From Candidatus Peregrinibacteria bacterium (GTDB lineage: Bacteria > Patescibacteriota > Gracilibacteria > Peribacterales > Peribacteraceae): 17,544 bases of DNA. A model generated the notes under the pieces. The model was not told the origin of the DNA. It worked only from the letters and a program-made list of their open reading frames with translations, and made no database searches. A program made the position numbers and the translations under genes. The stretch lies in the NCBI GenBank assembly GCA_030638845.1, contig DAOWDW010000029.1:1-17544 (forward strand), written 5' to 3'. Shown in pieces: positions 6,712 to 15,402 of the stretch. Numbering within the stretch: position 1 is the first letter of the stretch; each line of letters begins with the position of its first letter.

Positions 6712-7931
6712 GCGTATTTAGCAGAAGAAGTTTTTCGTCTTATGTCTGGTTTCTTTTTTCTTCTTGCTCTTATTGCTTCTTCTTCTGAGAAACTTGAAAT
6801 ATTTAGAAGTACTCCTGCTGCTGCCATTGTAGCAAGCATGGAAGATCCTCCATAGCTAATAAATGGGAGAGTAATCCCTGTAAGAGGGAAGAGAGCAAGA
6901 TTAACAGCAATATTTAAAATGGTTTGAAATGCTATCCAAGTTGTAATTCCTGTTGCTACTAAAAATCCAAAACGGTCTGGTGCTTCTCTTGCTACCTTGT
7001 AACCTCTCCAAATAAGAATGCCGTACATACTTAGAATAATAAGTAGTCTAAAAAATCCTAATTCTTCTGCCATAGCAGCAAAAATAGTGTCGCTTTGTAC
7101 TTCTGGAAGGTATCCAAATTTTTGAATAGATTTTCCGTATCCAACACCAAATGCTCCTCCACTACCTATAGCTATAAGTGCTTGCTTTATTTGAAAGCCT
7201 ATTGTTTCTGCAATACTTGGGTCATTTGGAGAAAGGAAAGCTTGAAATCTGTTTCGTACATATTGTTCGTTAAGAATAAGAGGTAAACCCATTATTCCGG
7301 CTATGCTTCCACCAAGTAAAACATGAAGAATGTTTCCACCTGCAACGAAAAACATAACAACAGCAATAGATGAAAGAATAAGGAAAGAGCCAAGGTCTGG
7401 TTGCATGGCAACCATAACAGTTGAAAGTAGAAGTATACTTGCGAATGGAACAAATCCATCTTTAAATGTGCTTACCAATTGCTCGCGTTTTTGTAGCCAA
7501 ACCGCAAGGTAAAAAATGAGTGCTAGTTTTAAAAACTCAGATGGTTGCAATGAAAATGGTCCTAGTCTTAACCAGCTATGTGCTGTCCCGTAATCTACAC
7601 TTATCCCTGGCATAAAAACTAGTAGCAATAAAATGAGCATGAAACCAAAGATGGGTAGCGATAATTTCCCCCATAGTTTGTATGGAATCATCATTCCAAT
7701 ACACATTATTCCTAGTCCTAAAAGTAAATGACGAAAACTTCGCATTAAGTAAAACGAGTTACTGGGTACACTACGTAAGCCATCATCTACAAGCCTTTGA
7801 GTAATTTGATAACTTTCAAAAACGCTGACACTTGCAATCATGGCAAGACCAAATAGCGTAAGAACAATAATAATGCCGAGGAGAAGAAGATCAATACGTC
7901 TTAGCACGAAGCCAGTGTAACATTTTCGCAT
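6708..7931 (-). CDS. ftsW: SEDS peptidoglycan polymerase FtsW/RodA
   Basis: Polytopic membrane glycosyltransferase that polymerises lipid II together with a class B PBP. 407 residues, with about ten hydrophobic segments. Family motifs are SLQPSEFLKLA (127-137), FLSPNDPS (232-239), a glycine-rich segment GSGGAFGVGYGKS (256-268), FGYLPEVQSDTIFAAMAEELGF (272-293) containing the Asp281 expected to be catalytic, and PFISYGGSSML (356-366) near the C-terminus. The tail is strongly basic (RARRKKKPDIRRK). Position next to murG favours FtsW (division) over RodA (elongation), but the sequence alone does not decide. The ATG at 7931 follows a 9-bp tandem repeat that reads as repeated AAAGGA-like Shine-Dalgarno sites, unusual in this window, where such sites are rare. 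Ends in TGA overlapping the murG start by 4 nt. Confidence 0.95.
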   Translation of the reverse strand: MRKCYTGFVLRRIDLLLLGIIIVLTLFGLAMIASVSVFESYQITQRLVDDGLRSVPSNSFYLMRSFRHLLLGLGIMCIGMMIPYKLWGKLSLPIFGFMLILLLLVFMPGISVDYGTAHSWLRLGPFSLQPSEFLKLALIFYLAVWLQKREQLVSTFKDGFVPFASILLLSTVMVAMQPDLGSFLILSSIAVVMFFVAGGNILHVLLGGSIAGIMGLPLILNEQYVRNRFQAFLSPNDPSIAETIGFQIKQALIAIGSGGAFGVGYGKSIQKFGYLPEVQSDTIFAAMAEELGFFRLLIILSMYGILIWRGYKVAREAPDRFGFLVATGITTWIAFQTILNIAVNLALFPLTGITLPFISYGGSSMLATMAAAGVLLNISSFSEEEAIRARRKKKPDIRRKTSSAKYA

Positions 7932-7935
7932 TTCT

Positions 7936-7954
7936 TTTATTTCCTTTATTTCCT

Positions 7955-7960
<6 letters not shown>
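7936..7960. repeat. 9-bp tandem repeat at the ftsW ribosome-binding region
   Basis: The unit tttatttcc occurs 2.8 times (7936-7960). On the minus strand it reads GGAAATAAA repeated, placing one or two AAAGGA-type Shine-Dalgarno matches just before the ftsW ATG (7931). It also overlaps the stop codon (7955-7957) of the preceding glycosyltransferase gene. Copy-number change would alter the spacing of the ribosome-binding site and the gap between the two genes. Confidence 0.75.
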
Positions 7961-8800
<840 letters not shown>

Positions 8801-8835
8801 GAAAGTATTTATAACAGTACTCTAAGGATGAATAA
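8801..8835 (-). promoter_or_regulatory. Extended -10 promoter for the glycosyltransferase-murB run
   Basis: On the minus strand TG-T-TATAAA lies with the -10 hexamer at 8808-8813, only 7 nt before the ATG at 8800. No good -35 box is seen 17 nt upstream (TTATTC), as is common for extended -10 promoters. A start at the usual distance would place the first transcribed base at or next to the ATG, giving a leaderless or nearly leaderless mRNA. Based on the hexamer only. Confidence 0.45.
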
Positions 8836-8849
8836 TCCGCATGTAAATT

Positions 8850-9449
8850 ATGAATACTCTATTCTTCAATATCGTTAGCCATAAAACACTTATTGCAGTA
8901 ATAAGTAATGATAAGGTTTTAGCCTTAAAAGAAGGAGATGAAAGAATATCGGACGATAAAGTTATTCCAGAGGTGAAGAAGGTTTTGGATGATGCGGAGA
9001 TAGATTTCCCAAATTTAAATAAAGTAGCGTGCATTATTGGCCCCGGAGGTTTTACAAGTCTTCGTATTGCGGTTGCTTTTGTAAATACTTTGTGTGATCA
9101 ACTCGGTATTCCGTCAGCTCCAGTACATTTAAGTGATTTTGTGCTTTCTCAGGCATCAGATTCACCAGAAATATGGATTCACTCAACAAAAAAAGATCTT
9201 CTCTTTATAAAAGGGAATAAATGGAAAGAGCCAACACTTATTTCTTTGGAAGATTTAAAATCATTTCTTTCATCATCAGATTCATCAATCTGGACTGGTG
9301 AATTAATAGACGATCACATATCAATTTTTGAAGAATTTGGATGGAAACAGGCAGGGCAGAAATCAGTTAATGATTTTTTGTCATCATTTGTATCAAATTT
9401 AAAATATGATGATCAGCTTTTATTGCCGTGGTATGGAAGGGAAGGGTAG
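8850..9449 (+). CDS. tsaB: tRNA t6A biosynthesis protein TsaB-like
   Basis: TsaB is the non-catalytic partner of TsaD in making N6-threonylcarbamoyl-adenosine at position 37 of ANN-decoding tRNAs. At 199 residues it is close to the short TsaB form. The signature GPGGFTSLRIAVAFVN (64-79) matches the family GPGSFTGLRIG-A-A pattern. The N-terminus (LFFNIVSHKTLIAVI) aligns with the family ILAIDTS strand but lacks its usual Asp-Thr, replaced by Asn-Ile. The C-terminal half is poorly conserved, as usual for this protein, and ends in LPWYGREG. The ATG at 8850 follows an in-frame stop and has no clear Shine-Dalgarno sequence. It is divergent from the glycosyltransferase gene (49 nt gap). No tsaD or tsaE lies in the window. 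Confidence 0.85.
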   Translation: MNTLFFNIVSHKTLIAVISNDKVLALKEGDERISDDKVIPEVKKVLDDAEIDFPNLNKVACIIGPGGFTSLRIAVAFVNTLCDQLGIPSAPVHLSDFVLSQASDSPEIWIHSTKKDLLFIKGNKWKEPTLISLEDLKSFLSSSDSSIWTGELIDDHISIFEEFGWKQAGQKSVNDFLSSFVSNLKYDDQLLLPWYGREG

Positions 9450-9600
9450 GGAATAAAACAATGAAGCACTTCGACACTTCGATTACACTCAGTGTAAGCA
9501 AGCTCAGTGTAAACAATGAAACAATGAAACATTGCGCAAGCGTAACAGATTGTTCTTCTATATTGCTACATTGTTACAAAATATTTCTCAACTCTTTTAT
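9450..9600. repeat. Repeat-rich intergenic patch downstream of tsaB
   Basis: Several short repeats are packed here. Bases 9451-9468 match 17464-17481, in one arm of the pilin-flanking inverted repeat. ctcagtgtaa occurs at 9488-9497 and 9503-9512, and the first copy is half of a dyad TTACAC-TCA-GTGTAA (9483-9497). aaacaatg occurs at 9511-9526 twice, with a third variant at 9527-9534. TTGCGCAA is at 9532-9539. attgctac/attgttac is at 9562-9577, with TGTTAC pairing with GTAACA at 9542-9547. No reading frame through this stretch looks like protein. Confidence 0.7.
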
Positions 9601-9673
9601 CCCAGGTGCTACTTTTTAATACAGACTGATAAGGATTTTTAATGATCATAGGTTGGTAATTCGTATTTTTCAT
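9566..9673 (-). CDS. Possible 35-residue small protein or gene remnant
   Basis: An ATG at 9673 opens a 35-codon frame (MKNTNYQPMIIKNPYQSV...) with a purine-rich AAAGAGA about 15 nt upstream. The peptide is polar and has an amino-acid mix reasonable for protein (NPYQS, STWDKRVEKYF). Its last codons and TAG stop lie in the octamer repeat patch at 9561-9577, so it could be the 5' end of a gene cut off by repeat insertion. Family not recognised. It would be divergent from the next + strand module. Weak evidence; it may be chance. Confidence 0.25.
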   Translation of the reverse strand: MKNTNYQPMIIKNPYQSVLKSSTWDKRVEKYFVTM

Positions 9674-9721
9674 TTGATTTATAATTCTCTTTTCTTTTGA
9701 TGAAAACTTGCTTCTTCCTTG

Positions 9722-10015
9722 GTGCGAACGCGGAGGATAGTAAGTGTAATATTTGAGGGATTTTTAGGCAGAGATCGTATATTCAGTCCTAAACATTTTT
9801 ATAAAACACATGCTGGTTGCAGAACTACATTATTGTGGCTTGCTGCTGAGAAACAACATGTAAAACTACATCTTTTTGAAAGCAGTTACCTATCGGGAAA
9901 TGCCCTTAATTTCAGACCGTTAACATTTCATTCCCAAGAAGAATTGATGGAATTCTTACAGTCAATCCAGTACACTGAAGAAGAAATCTCTTCTATTGTT
10001 TCCAATCATGAATAA
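9722..10015 (+). CDS. Hypothetical protein paired with DUF2188 gene
   Basis: Family not recognised; 97 residues from GTG at 9722, or 98 from TTG at 9719. There is no ATG near the start of this frame. No signal peptide or membrane helix is apparent; a mixed alpha/beta fold ending in an acidic helix (SQEELMEFLQSIQYTEEEISS) is likely. Its stop codon overlaps the ATG of the next gene by 8 nt (ATGAATAA), strongly suggesting translational coupling and a shared function. An ATG at 9700 begins an 18-codon frame (MKTCFFLGANAEDSK) that stops at TGA 9754-9756 within this gene. A +1 shift near ATT-TGA would join the two frames, so either the gene is frameshifted or it starts at the non-ATG codon. The start is uncertain. 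Confidence 0.55.
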   Translation: MRTRRIVSVIFEGFLGRDRIFSPKHFYKTHAGCRTTLLWLAAEKQHVKLHLFESSYLSGNALNFRPLTFHSQEELMEFLQSIQYTEEEISSIVSNHE

Positions 10016-10319
10016 AGGAAAATTCCTCCCTCGCAGACAAAAGAATAACCCTGTAATTCAGAGGTATACGCAGGCAGTAAAACGTGGTCGACATATTCTA
10101 TCTACCGCACAACATGTTGTTCCATCGGAAAAAGGTTGGGCAGTTAAGAAGGCTGGGGCAAAAAAACCCTCACAAATTTGTTCTACACAGAAACAGGCAA
10201 TAAAAGTTGCAACAAAGACTGCTAAAAATCAAAGCACAGAACTGTTTATTCATGATCGCAAAGGTCGAATACGTGAACGAAACTCATATGGTAGAGATCC
10301 ATTTCCACCTAGGGGATAA
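10008..10319 (+). CDS. DUF2188 domain protein
   Basis: 103 residues. The C-terminal two thirds match the DUF2188 pattern: HVVPSEKGWAVKKAGA, then STQKQAIKVATKTAKNQSTELFIHDRKGRIRERNSYG, ending DPFPPRG. The family consists of small widespread bacterial proteins of unknown function with this RIR-NSYG-DP-PP ending. The protein is very basic, and its N-terminal extension (MNKGKFLPRRQKNN) is Lys/Arg-rich, so nucleic-acid contact is possible but unproven. The ATG at 10008 overlaps the stop of the upstream gene; an alternative TTG at 9996 would overlap more and is less likely. The two genes form a small isolated module in an accessory patch. Confidence 0.8.
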   Translation: MNKGKFLPRRQKNNPVIQRYTQAVKRGRHILSTAQHVVPSEKGWAVKKAGAKKPSQICSTQKQAIKVATKTAKNQSTELFIHDRKGRIRERNSYGRDPFPPRG

Positions 10320-10582
10320 GTATTTGTAATACAAAGATATACCAGTTATTTGAGGATTTTACAAAGTTGCAAGTAATAAATGAACCCAAAGGAACCCAAA
10401 GGAAGCGCGCATGGAAGACCGGATTTTATTTTCTTAAAAGGTGATATTCCCATTGTCTATGCGGGAGCAAAAGATATTACGATTAAGTTAGGTAAAGTAG
10501 AAAAAGCATAATAATATTGTTACATTTATTCTAAGTTCTTCATTCAATATACTTAACTTCTCCGCTATCCTAACTCACACAT
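10320..10582. other. Gap between DUF2188 gene and secA
   Basis: Holds a small dyad TTTGT-AAT-ACAAA (10323-10335), a 10-bp tandem duplication gaacccaaag (about 10382-10401) inside a 43-codon frame described separately, and AT-rich sequence before secA. A TATACT (10548-10553) about 30 nt ahead of the secA ATG is a reasonable -10 box, but no convincing -35 is seen at the right distance. No hairpin/T-tract terminator was found. Confidence 0.45.
10380..10511 (+). pseudogene. Remnant resembling nuclease domain of a restriction-methylase
   Basis: A 43-codon frame, ATG to TAA, closed upstream by a stop at 10377. From about residue 8 it reads GSAHGRPDFIFLK followed by IPIVYAGAKDITIKLGKVEK. This resembles the start of large restriction-methylase proteins (type ISP/Eco57I-like), where G-PDF is followed by an IPIGYIEAKDI-type segment forming a PD-(D/E)XK nuclease centre. 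Compared with that pattern the catalytic Glu is replaced by Gly (AGAKD instead of xEAKD), a one-base change (GAA to GGA), and everything downstream is missing. It therefore looks like a decayed scrap of a restriction system. The match is from memory of the motif and was not searched. It could also be a small intact gene of unknown role. Confidence 0.4.
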
Positions 10583-13282
10583 ATGTCCATAATAGATTCT
10601 CTAAACAAACTTCTCGGCGATCCTAATGAAAAGGAGCTTAAGCGTATTCGCCCAATTGTAGCCAGGGTTAGAAGTATACAAGAATCAGAAGAAATGCAGT
10701 CTCTTAAACTGGAAGATGTTCCAGAGGTAACTGAAAAGTACAAAAAGCGTATAGCAAAGGGCGAAAAATTGGATGATTTGCTCCCAGAAGCTTTTGCTCT
10801 TGTTTGTAGGACATGTGAATTATTACAAGGGAATAGTATGAAAATAGGTGAACAAGAATTTATATGGAACATGATTCCGTATGACGTGCAGATTATTGGT
10901 GGAGTTGTTATGCACAGAGGATCTATCGCGGAAATGAAAACAGGAGAAGGTAAAACATTGGTTTGTACTATGCCGGTTTTCCTAAATATTCTTTCAGGCA
11001 AAGGTGTGCACATAGTTACGGTTAATGATTATTTAGCAAAAAGAGATGCCGCTTGGATGGGCATGCTTTATGAAGCACTCGGACTTTCTGTTGGTGTAGT
11101 TATTCATGAAAAAAGTAATGATGAAAGAAAGGAAGCTTACGCATGTGATGTAACCTACGGAACAAACAATGAATTTGGTTTTGATTATTTGCGTGACAAC
11201 ATGACGACTTCATTAGATAGGCAGGTACAAAGAGGTCTTTATTATGCAATAGTAGATGAAGTAGATAGTATTTTAGTAGATGAAGCCAGAACGCCTTTAA
11301 TTATAAGCCAGCCAGGAGAAGAAAGTACTCAAAAGTATGAGCAGTACTCCAGATTGGTTTTGTCTTTAAAAGAAAATACACACTACAATATAGACGAGAA
11401 ACAAAAGGTAGCTACCTTAACCGAAGAGGGAATTGCTCATATGGAGAAGACTTTAGGGGTTGAAAATATATATACAGATAAAGGATTTGATGAAGTTCAT
11501 CATATAGAACAAGCTTTGCGGGCACATGCAATATATAAAGCAGATACAGATTATGTTGTTAGAGACGGAGAAATAATTATTGTTGATGAATTTACTGGTC
11601 GTCTTATGCCAGGACGAAGATTTAGTCATGGACTTCATCAGGCATTGGAGGCGAAAGAAAATGTAGCAGTACAACGAGAGAGCAAAACTCTTGCCACCAT
11701 CACTTTTCAGAATTATTTTAGAATTTTTGAAAAACTAGCAGGTATGACAGGTACGGCAAAAACAGAGGAAGAAGAATTTCATTCTATATATGATTTACCT
11801 GTTTACTGTATTCCAACAAATACTATTATTGTTAGGGATGATAAGTCGGATGCAATTTACCGTACTGTAAATGCAAAATTTAAGGCTGTTGCAAAACTTG
11901 CAAAGGAAAAGAATGAAAAAGGACAGCCAGTTTTAATTGGTACAACGTCTATAGAAAAGTCCGAAGCTCTCTCTCTTTTGCTTAAACAAGAAAAAGTTCC
12001 GCATGAAGTTTTAAATGCGAAACACCATGAAAAAGAAGCAGATATAGTAGCAAAAGCAGGAAAAAAAGGAGCTATAACAATAGCTACTAATATGGCAGGG
12101 CGAGGAACAGATATTAAACTGGAGGAAGGAGTTGCAGAACTTGGAGGACTTGCAATACTCGGTACAGAAAGACATGAATCTAGGCGCATAGATAATCAGT
12201 TGCGTGGAAGGTCTGGTAGGCAAGGAGATCCAGGAGAGAGCCAATTCTTTGTTTCTATGGAAGATGAGCTTATGAGACTTTTTGGTGGAGAAAGACTAAA
12301 AGGACTTATGGAGAGAATGAAAGTTCCAGACGATGTTCCACTTGAAACAGGAATTGTTTCAAGGTCTATAGAAAGTGCTCAGAAGAGAGTTGAAGGAAGG
12401 AATTTTGATATAAGAAAACATGTTGTTCAATATGACGATGTTATGAACAAGCACAGGGAAATAATTTATACTAGAAGACAAAACATTCTTGTTAGACTTT
12501 CTGAGTCCGACGAAGATAAAGAAGATGAAAAAATAAATCCTCTTCACCAAGATATAATTGAGGCCCTTGAAAAGGAGGTTGGTAATATTGTGCTTACCCA
12601 TGCGCGAGGTTCTGACAAGGAGGAATGGGATAAAAAAGAAATTAGTGAAATACTTTCAGCGCTTCATCCTAATTTTGGAGATTTATTATCTGAAGATGCA
12701 ATAAATGATTCAGAAGAACTAAAAACATATCTCAAAGATAATTTTGTTTCTTTTTATGAAGAGAAATGCTCTAAGGAAGATTCTTCTATTGTTGCTCAGG
12801 CAGAGCGTGTGGTTACACTCCAGTCTATAGATACACATTGGATGGATCATATAGATGATATGTCTCACTTAAGAGAACAGGTTGCTTTCTCTGGCTTTGC
12901 ACAAAAAAATCCTCTTATAGAGTATAAAGATCAAGGCTTTAGAAAATTTTCACTGTTACTTGCAAATATAGAATCTACTATTATTCGGATATTGTTACAG
13001 GCTGAACTGAAACAATTCTCTCCTTCTTTGTTACGCTCTCGGGGCAATAATGAATATATTACAAATGATGATGAGATATCTGCCGAACTAGAAGATACTG
13101 GTGTTGCCAGAGAAGCAGGTCGCCAAAGGGCTGAGAGATCTCAAAATCCAGCAATTCTTGGATTTGATGGTTTTAATAATTCTCCTCAATCGTCTCAGCC
13201 TATTTCAATTAATAAAGTTGGCAGAAATGATCCTTGCCCCTGTGGAAGTGGCAAAAAATTTAAGAAATGTCATGGTAAATAA
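10583..13282 (+). CDS. secA: Protein translocase ATPase SecA
   Basis: Motor ATPase that drives unfolded preproteins through SecYEG. Full length at 899 residues. Visible features are the IAEMKTGEGKT Walker A (115-125), VTVNDYLAKRD, the Walker B / DEAD-like IVDEVDSILVDEARTPLIIS (223-242), the preprotein cross-linking region after it, TNMAGRGTDIKL and GRSGRQGDPG of the second motor domain, the IDTHWMDHIDDMSHLREQ helical scaffold, and a C-terminal SEC-C zinc-binding tail PCPCGSGKKFKKCH (Cys885, Cys887, Cys896, His897) that in other bacteria contacts SecB and ribosomes. The ATG at 10583 fits the family start. holB follows 5 nt after the stop, so the two are co-transcribed. Confidence 0.98.
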   Translation: MSIIDSLNKLLGDPNEKELKRIRPIVARVRSIQESEEMQSLKLEDVPEVTEKYKKRIAKGEKLDDLLPEAFALVCRTCELLQGNSMKIGEQEFIWNMIPYDVQIIGGVVMHRGSIAEMKTGEGKTLVCTMPVFLNILSGKGVHIVTVNDYLAKRDAAWMGMLYEALGLSVGVVIHEKSNDERKEAYACDVTYGTNNEFGFDYLRDNMTTSLDRQVQRGLYYAIVDEVDSILVDEARTPLIISQPGEESTQKYEQYSRLVLSLKENTHYNIDEKQKVATLTEEGIAHMEKTLGVENIYTDKGFDEVHHIEQALRAHAIYKADTDYVVRDGEIIIVDEFTGRLMPGRRFSHGLHQALEAKENVAVQRESKTLATITFQNYFRIFEKLAGMTGTAKTEEEEFHSIYDLPVYCIPTNTIIVRDDKSDAIYRTVNAKFKAVAKLAKEKNEKGQPVLIGTTSIEKSEALSLLLKQEKVPHEVLNAKHHEKEADIVAKAGKKGAITIATNMAGRGTDIKLEEGVAELGGLAILGTERHESRRIDNQLRGRSGRQGDPGESQFFVSMEDELMRLFGGERLKGLMERMKVPDDVPLETGIVSRSIESAQKRVEGRNFDIRKHVVQYDDVMNKHREIIYTRRQNILVRLSESDEDKEDEKINPLHQDIIEALEKEVGNIVLTHARGSDKEEWDKKEISEILSALHPNFGDLLSEDAINDSEELKTYLKDNFVSFYEEKCSKEDSSIVAQAERVVTLQSIDTHWMDHIDDMSHLREQVAFSGFAQKNPLIEYKDQGFRKFSLLLANIESTIIRILLQAELKQFSPSLLRSRGNNEYITNDDEISAELEDTGVAREAGRQRAERSQNPAILGFDGFNNSPQSSQPISINKVGRNDPCPCGSGKKFKKCHGK

Positions 13283-13287
13283 TATTT

Positions 13288-14259
13288 ATGCAAAAACTTC
13301 GTACTATTGTTGGGCATAGTAAACAGATTTCTGAGCTACAAAGAGATATTGATATAGATAACATTAGTCACGCCTATCTTTTTTCTGGAAAGCGTCATTT
13401 AGGGAAAATGACAGTGGCATATTGGTTTGCAGAGAAACTTTTATCATCTGGTTTTTCTAGTGAAGAACAAGAACGAGTTAGAAACTCAATAGAAAGGCTT
13501 ACTCATCCAGACTTATTTGTATTGGATGCTCTTTGGATAGAAAAGAAGCAAGAAGACTTAGTTTTCCTTTCTCATTATTCCAATATTTCACAGGCACATA
13601 GAAGCAAGAAGAGCTCTCCTGCAAAAACAAACACTATAGGTATAGATGATATACGAGTTCTTCAAGAGCGATTACACGAAACAGGTCTTGGGAAATGGAG
13701 GTGTTGCCTTATTCGTTCTATAGAACGTATGCAAGATACTGCAGCAAATGCATTTTTGAAAATATTAGAAGAACCACCAGTAGGACTTGTTTTTCTATTA
13801 ACTACTGAGGCGCAATCTTCATTGTTGCCTACGCTTATATCTAGAACTAGGATGATTAATTTTTATTCTTGTGCATATAGTGATCTTCAGCCTCTACTTG
13901 AAGAGAGTGATGAAGATATGTCTTTTATTCTTCATTTGGCAAAAGGCGCACCGGGCATTGCTCAAAATCTAAGTGATAATCCAGATGCACTTATACGTGA
14001 AAAACAAGTTTATAGTGCTGCGCAAAAGTTTTGGGAGGCGACAAATCTTAAAGAGCGTCTTTCTTTACTTGCTCCATTAAATGAGAGAGGAGAAGAATCT
14101 GAAAAGCTACTTCTTCATTTGGCATTAACACTTCAAAAGCAAACATCTTCGTATAGAAATAAATGGACTAAGGCATTTATTTCTTTTCTTAAAGGATATA
14201 AAACAAATGCAAATCGTCAGCTGTTACTTCAGAGATTGGCATTGGAAGTAGGGGAATAA
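13288..14259 (+). CDS. holB: DNA polymerase III delta-prime subunit
   Basis: Clamp-loader AAA+ subunit that acts as the stator in loading the sliding clamp. 323 residues. It begins with IVGHSKQISEL and SHAYLFSGKRHLGKMTVA (27-44), a P-loop in which the final Ser/Thr is replaced by Met (GKM), fitting the non-hydrolysing delta-prime role. THPDLFVLD (72-80), IDDIRVLQERL, AANAFLKILEEPP (152-164) and the sensor/arginine-finger region PTLISRTR (181-188) follow; the family usually has SRC where this has SRT. No cysteine zinc cluster is present, unlike the related gamma/tau subunit. An insertion (about 82-115) with a Ser/Lys-rich stretch separates the conserved blocks. Starts 5 nt after secA and ends 4 nt before the TPR gene. 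Confidence 0.9.
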   Translation: MQKLRTIVGHSKQISELQRDIDIDNISHAYLFSGKRHLGKMTVAYWFAEKLLSSGFSSEEQERVRNSIERLTHPDLFVLDALWIEKKQEDLVFLSHYSNISQAHRSKKSSPAKTNTIGIDDIRVLQERLHETGLGKWRCCLIRSIERMQDTAANAFLKILEEPPVGLVFLLTTEAQSSLLPTLISRTRMINFYSCAYSDLQPLLEESDEDMSFILHLAKGAPGIAQNLSDNPDALIREKQVYSAAQKFWEATNLKERLSLLAPLNERGEESEKLLLHLALTLQKQTSSYRNKWTKAFISFLKGYKTNANRQLLLQRLALEVGE

Positions 14260-14263
14260 ATTA

Positions 14264-15121
14264 TTGAGGGAAACGGAGAAGCTAATATTTCTTAGCCTCA
14301 AAATATTCTTTAATGCTTGTTGCCGAATACTGTTTTCAGTGCTAGCCTCATTTGCCGTGATATATGCACTAGTTCTTATCGGCTCTTTTGCAGGCATCTG
14401 TACTATTTTTGGTACACGCGTATTACTTAGAAATCGTTCTGTTCGCAAGTTTGTACGATCTATGAAACAACGTTCTGAAATAGCTCAGGAGAGAGGTGGT
14501 TTATCTTCATCCGGAGAGAGCCCTACAAAGGAAAATAGGAATTGTAGAAAGTCTGCAACAGATTTTCAGGAAATGAGGCTTTTGCTTCGTAGAGCTGAAA
14601 AGGCAGAAGTACAAAAAAAGTATGATGAAGCGGAAAAATATTATATTCAAGCGCTTACAATTTTGCCAGATGCTGTAGAAATTCAAGCACAATTAGCAAG
14701 ATTATATTTACGAACGGAAAGAGAACAAAAGGCAGTTGCACTTTATGAAAAGCTTTTACAGGAAAATGATGATATTTCATATTTTGCCAACTTAGGTCTT
14801 GCTTATTACAAACTTGGGCAATTTGGAAAGTCATGCGTAGCGTATGAAGCTGCATTTTCACGAGATGCTAATAATCCAGAGAGAGCAGCCTCTCTTGGGC
14901 GTGCATGCATGGCTGCACGTAGATACGACAGAGCAGCTCCACTTTTAGAAAAGGCTTGCGATAGATTAACAAGAGATACAGAGCTACTTAGTCTTTTAGC
15001 AGAGTGCTATTCGCATCTTCAAGATCTTGAGCATGCTCGTAAAACATATCAAAAAATAAACAAACTAGAACCATATAATGAAGATGTGAAGAAGAAATTA
15101 GAGGAGTTAGCAGTGGTTTAA
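14264..15121 (+). CDS. Membrane-anchored TPR-repeat protein
   Basis: 285 residues. Residues about 22-50 are a long hydrophobic stretch that fits one membrane helix or a tight hairpin. A basic, Ser-rich linker (51-100) follows, then about five tetratricopeptide repeats: roughly 103-136 (AEKAEVQKKYDEAEKYYIQAL), 137-170, 171-204 (NLGLAYYKLGQFGKS), 205-238 and 239-272. Positive residues after the membrane segment suggest the TPR domain is cytoplasmic. TPR proteins act as docking platforms; the partner is unknown. The first in-frame start is TTG at 14264, with AGGGGA about 9 nt upstream. No earlier start is possible without overlapping holB, and starting later would remove the membrane anchor. The stop overlaps that of the convergent ferredoxin gene (TTAA). 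Confidence 0.8.
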   Translation: MRETEKLIFLSLKIFFNACCRILFSVLASFAVIYALVLIGSFAGICTIFGTRVLLRNRSVRKFVRSMKQRSEIAQERGGLSSSGESPTKENRNCRKSATDFQEMRLLLRRAEKAEVQKKYDEAEKYYIQALTILPDAVEIQAQLARLYLRTEREQKAVALYEKLLQENDDISYFANLGLAYYKLGQFGKSCVAYEAAFSRDANNPERAASLGRACMAARRYDRAAPLLEKACDRLTRDTELLSLLAECYSHLQDLEHARKTYQKINKLEPYNEDVKKKLEELAVV

Positions 15122-15402
15122 AAATCTACAATTTCAATTTCTGCATCTCCTTCTACTTCTGTTTGGCATGCTAGTCTTTCTGGGTCTTTAACTATTCCCA
15201 TATTTTCTTCCCTGTCATTTCTTTTGCTTAAATTTTCCATTCCTTCTTTTACATTACAAAGGCATGTAGTACAAAATCCGTTACCCCCACAGGCACTTTC
15301 AATTGGTACTCCTGCCTCTAAGGCAATTTGCAGTAGGTTATCTCCTTTTCTTGCTTCAACTATCTTTTTTTCGTCGCCGTAGATGAAAGTAATTTTAGGC
15401 AT
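15118..15402 (-). CDS. [2Fe-2S] ferredoxin
   Basis: Small soluble electron carrier, 94 residues, with the plant/adrenodoxin-type beta-grasp fold. Cluster ligands fit C-x5-C-x2-C-x31-C: Cys38, Cys44, Cys47 (ESACGGNGFCTTC) and Cys79 (RLACQTE). A further Cys49 lies next to the third ligand. The RLACQTEV segment resembles adrenodoxin-type ferredoxins used in iron-sulfur cluster assembly. It lies divergent from sufC across a 151-nt gap with palindromes, which supports a link to Fe-S metabolism, but its redox partner is not in the window. It converges on the TPR gene, with the two stop codons sharing TTAA. The start at 15402 gives the complete first beta strand. Confidence 0.92.
   Translation of the reverse strand: MPKITFIYGDEKKIVEARKGDNLLQIALEAGVPIESACGGNGFCTTCLCNVKEGMENLSKRNDREENMGIVKDPERLACQTEVEGDAEIEIVDF

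Noticed and set aside
9428..9619. 63-codon frame downstream of tsaB
   Set aside because: It overlaps the end of tsaB and is made of the short repeats; the peptide has no protein-like character.
9996..10007. TTG start for the DUF2188 protein
   Set aside because: The ATG four codons later overlaps the upstream stop in a typical coupling arrangement.
10570..11013. 147-codon minus-strand frame over the start of secA
   Set aside because: It lies fully antisense to a well-conserved part of secA and has no recognisable domain.
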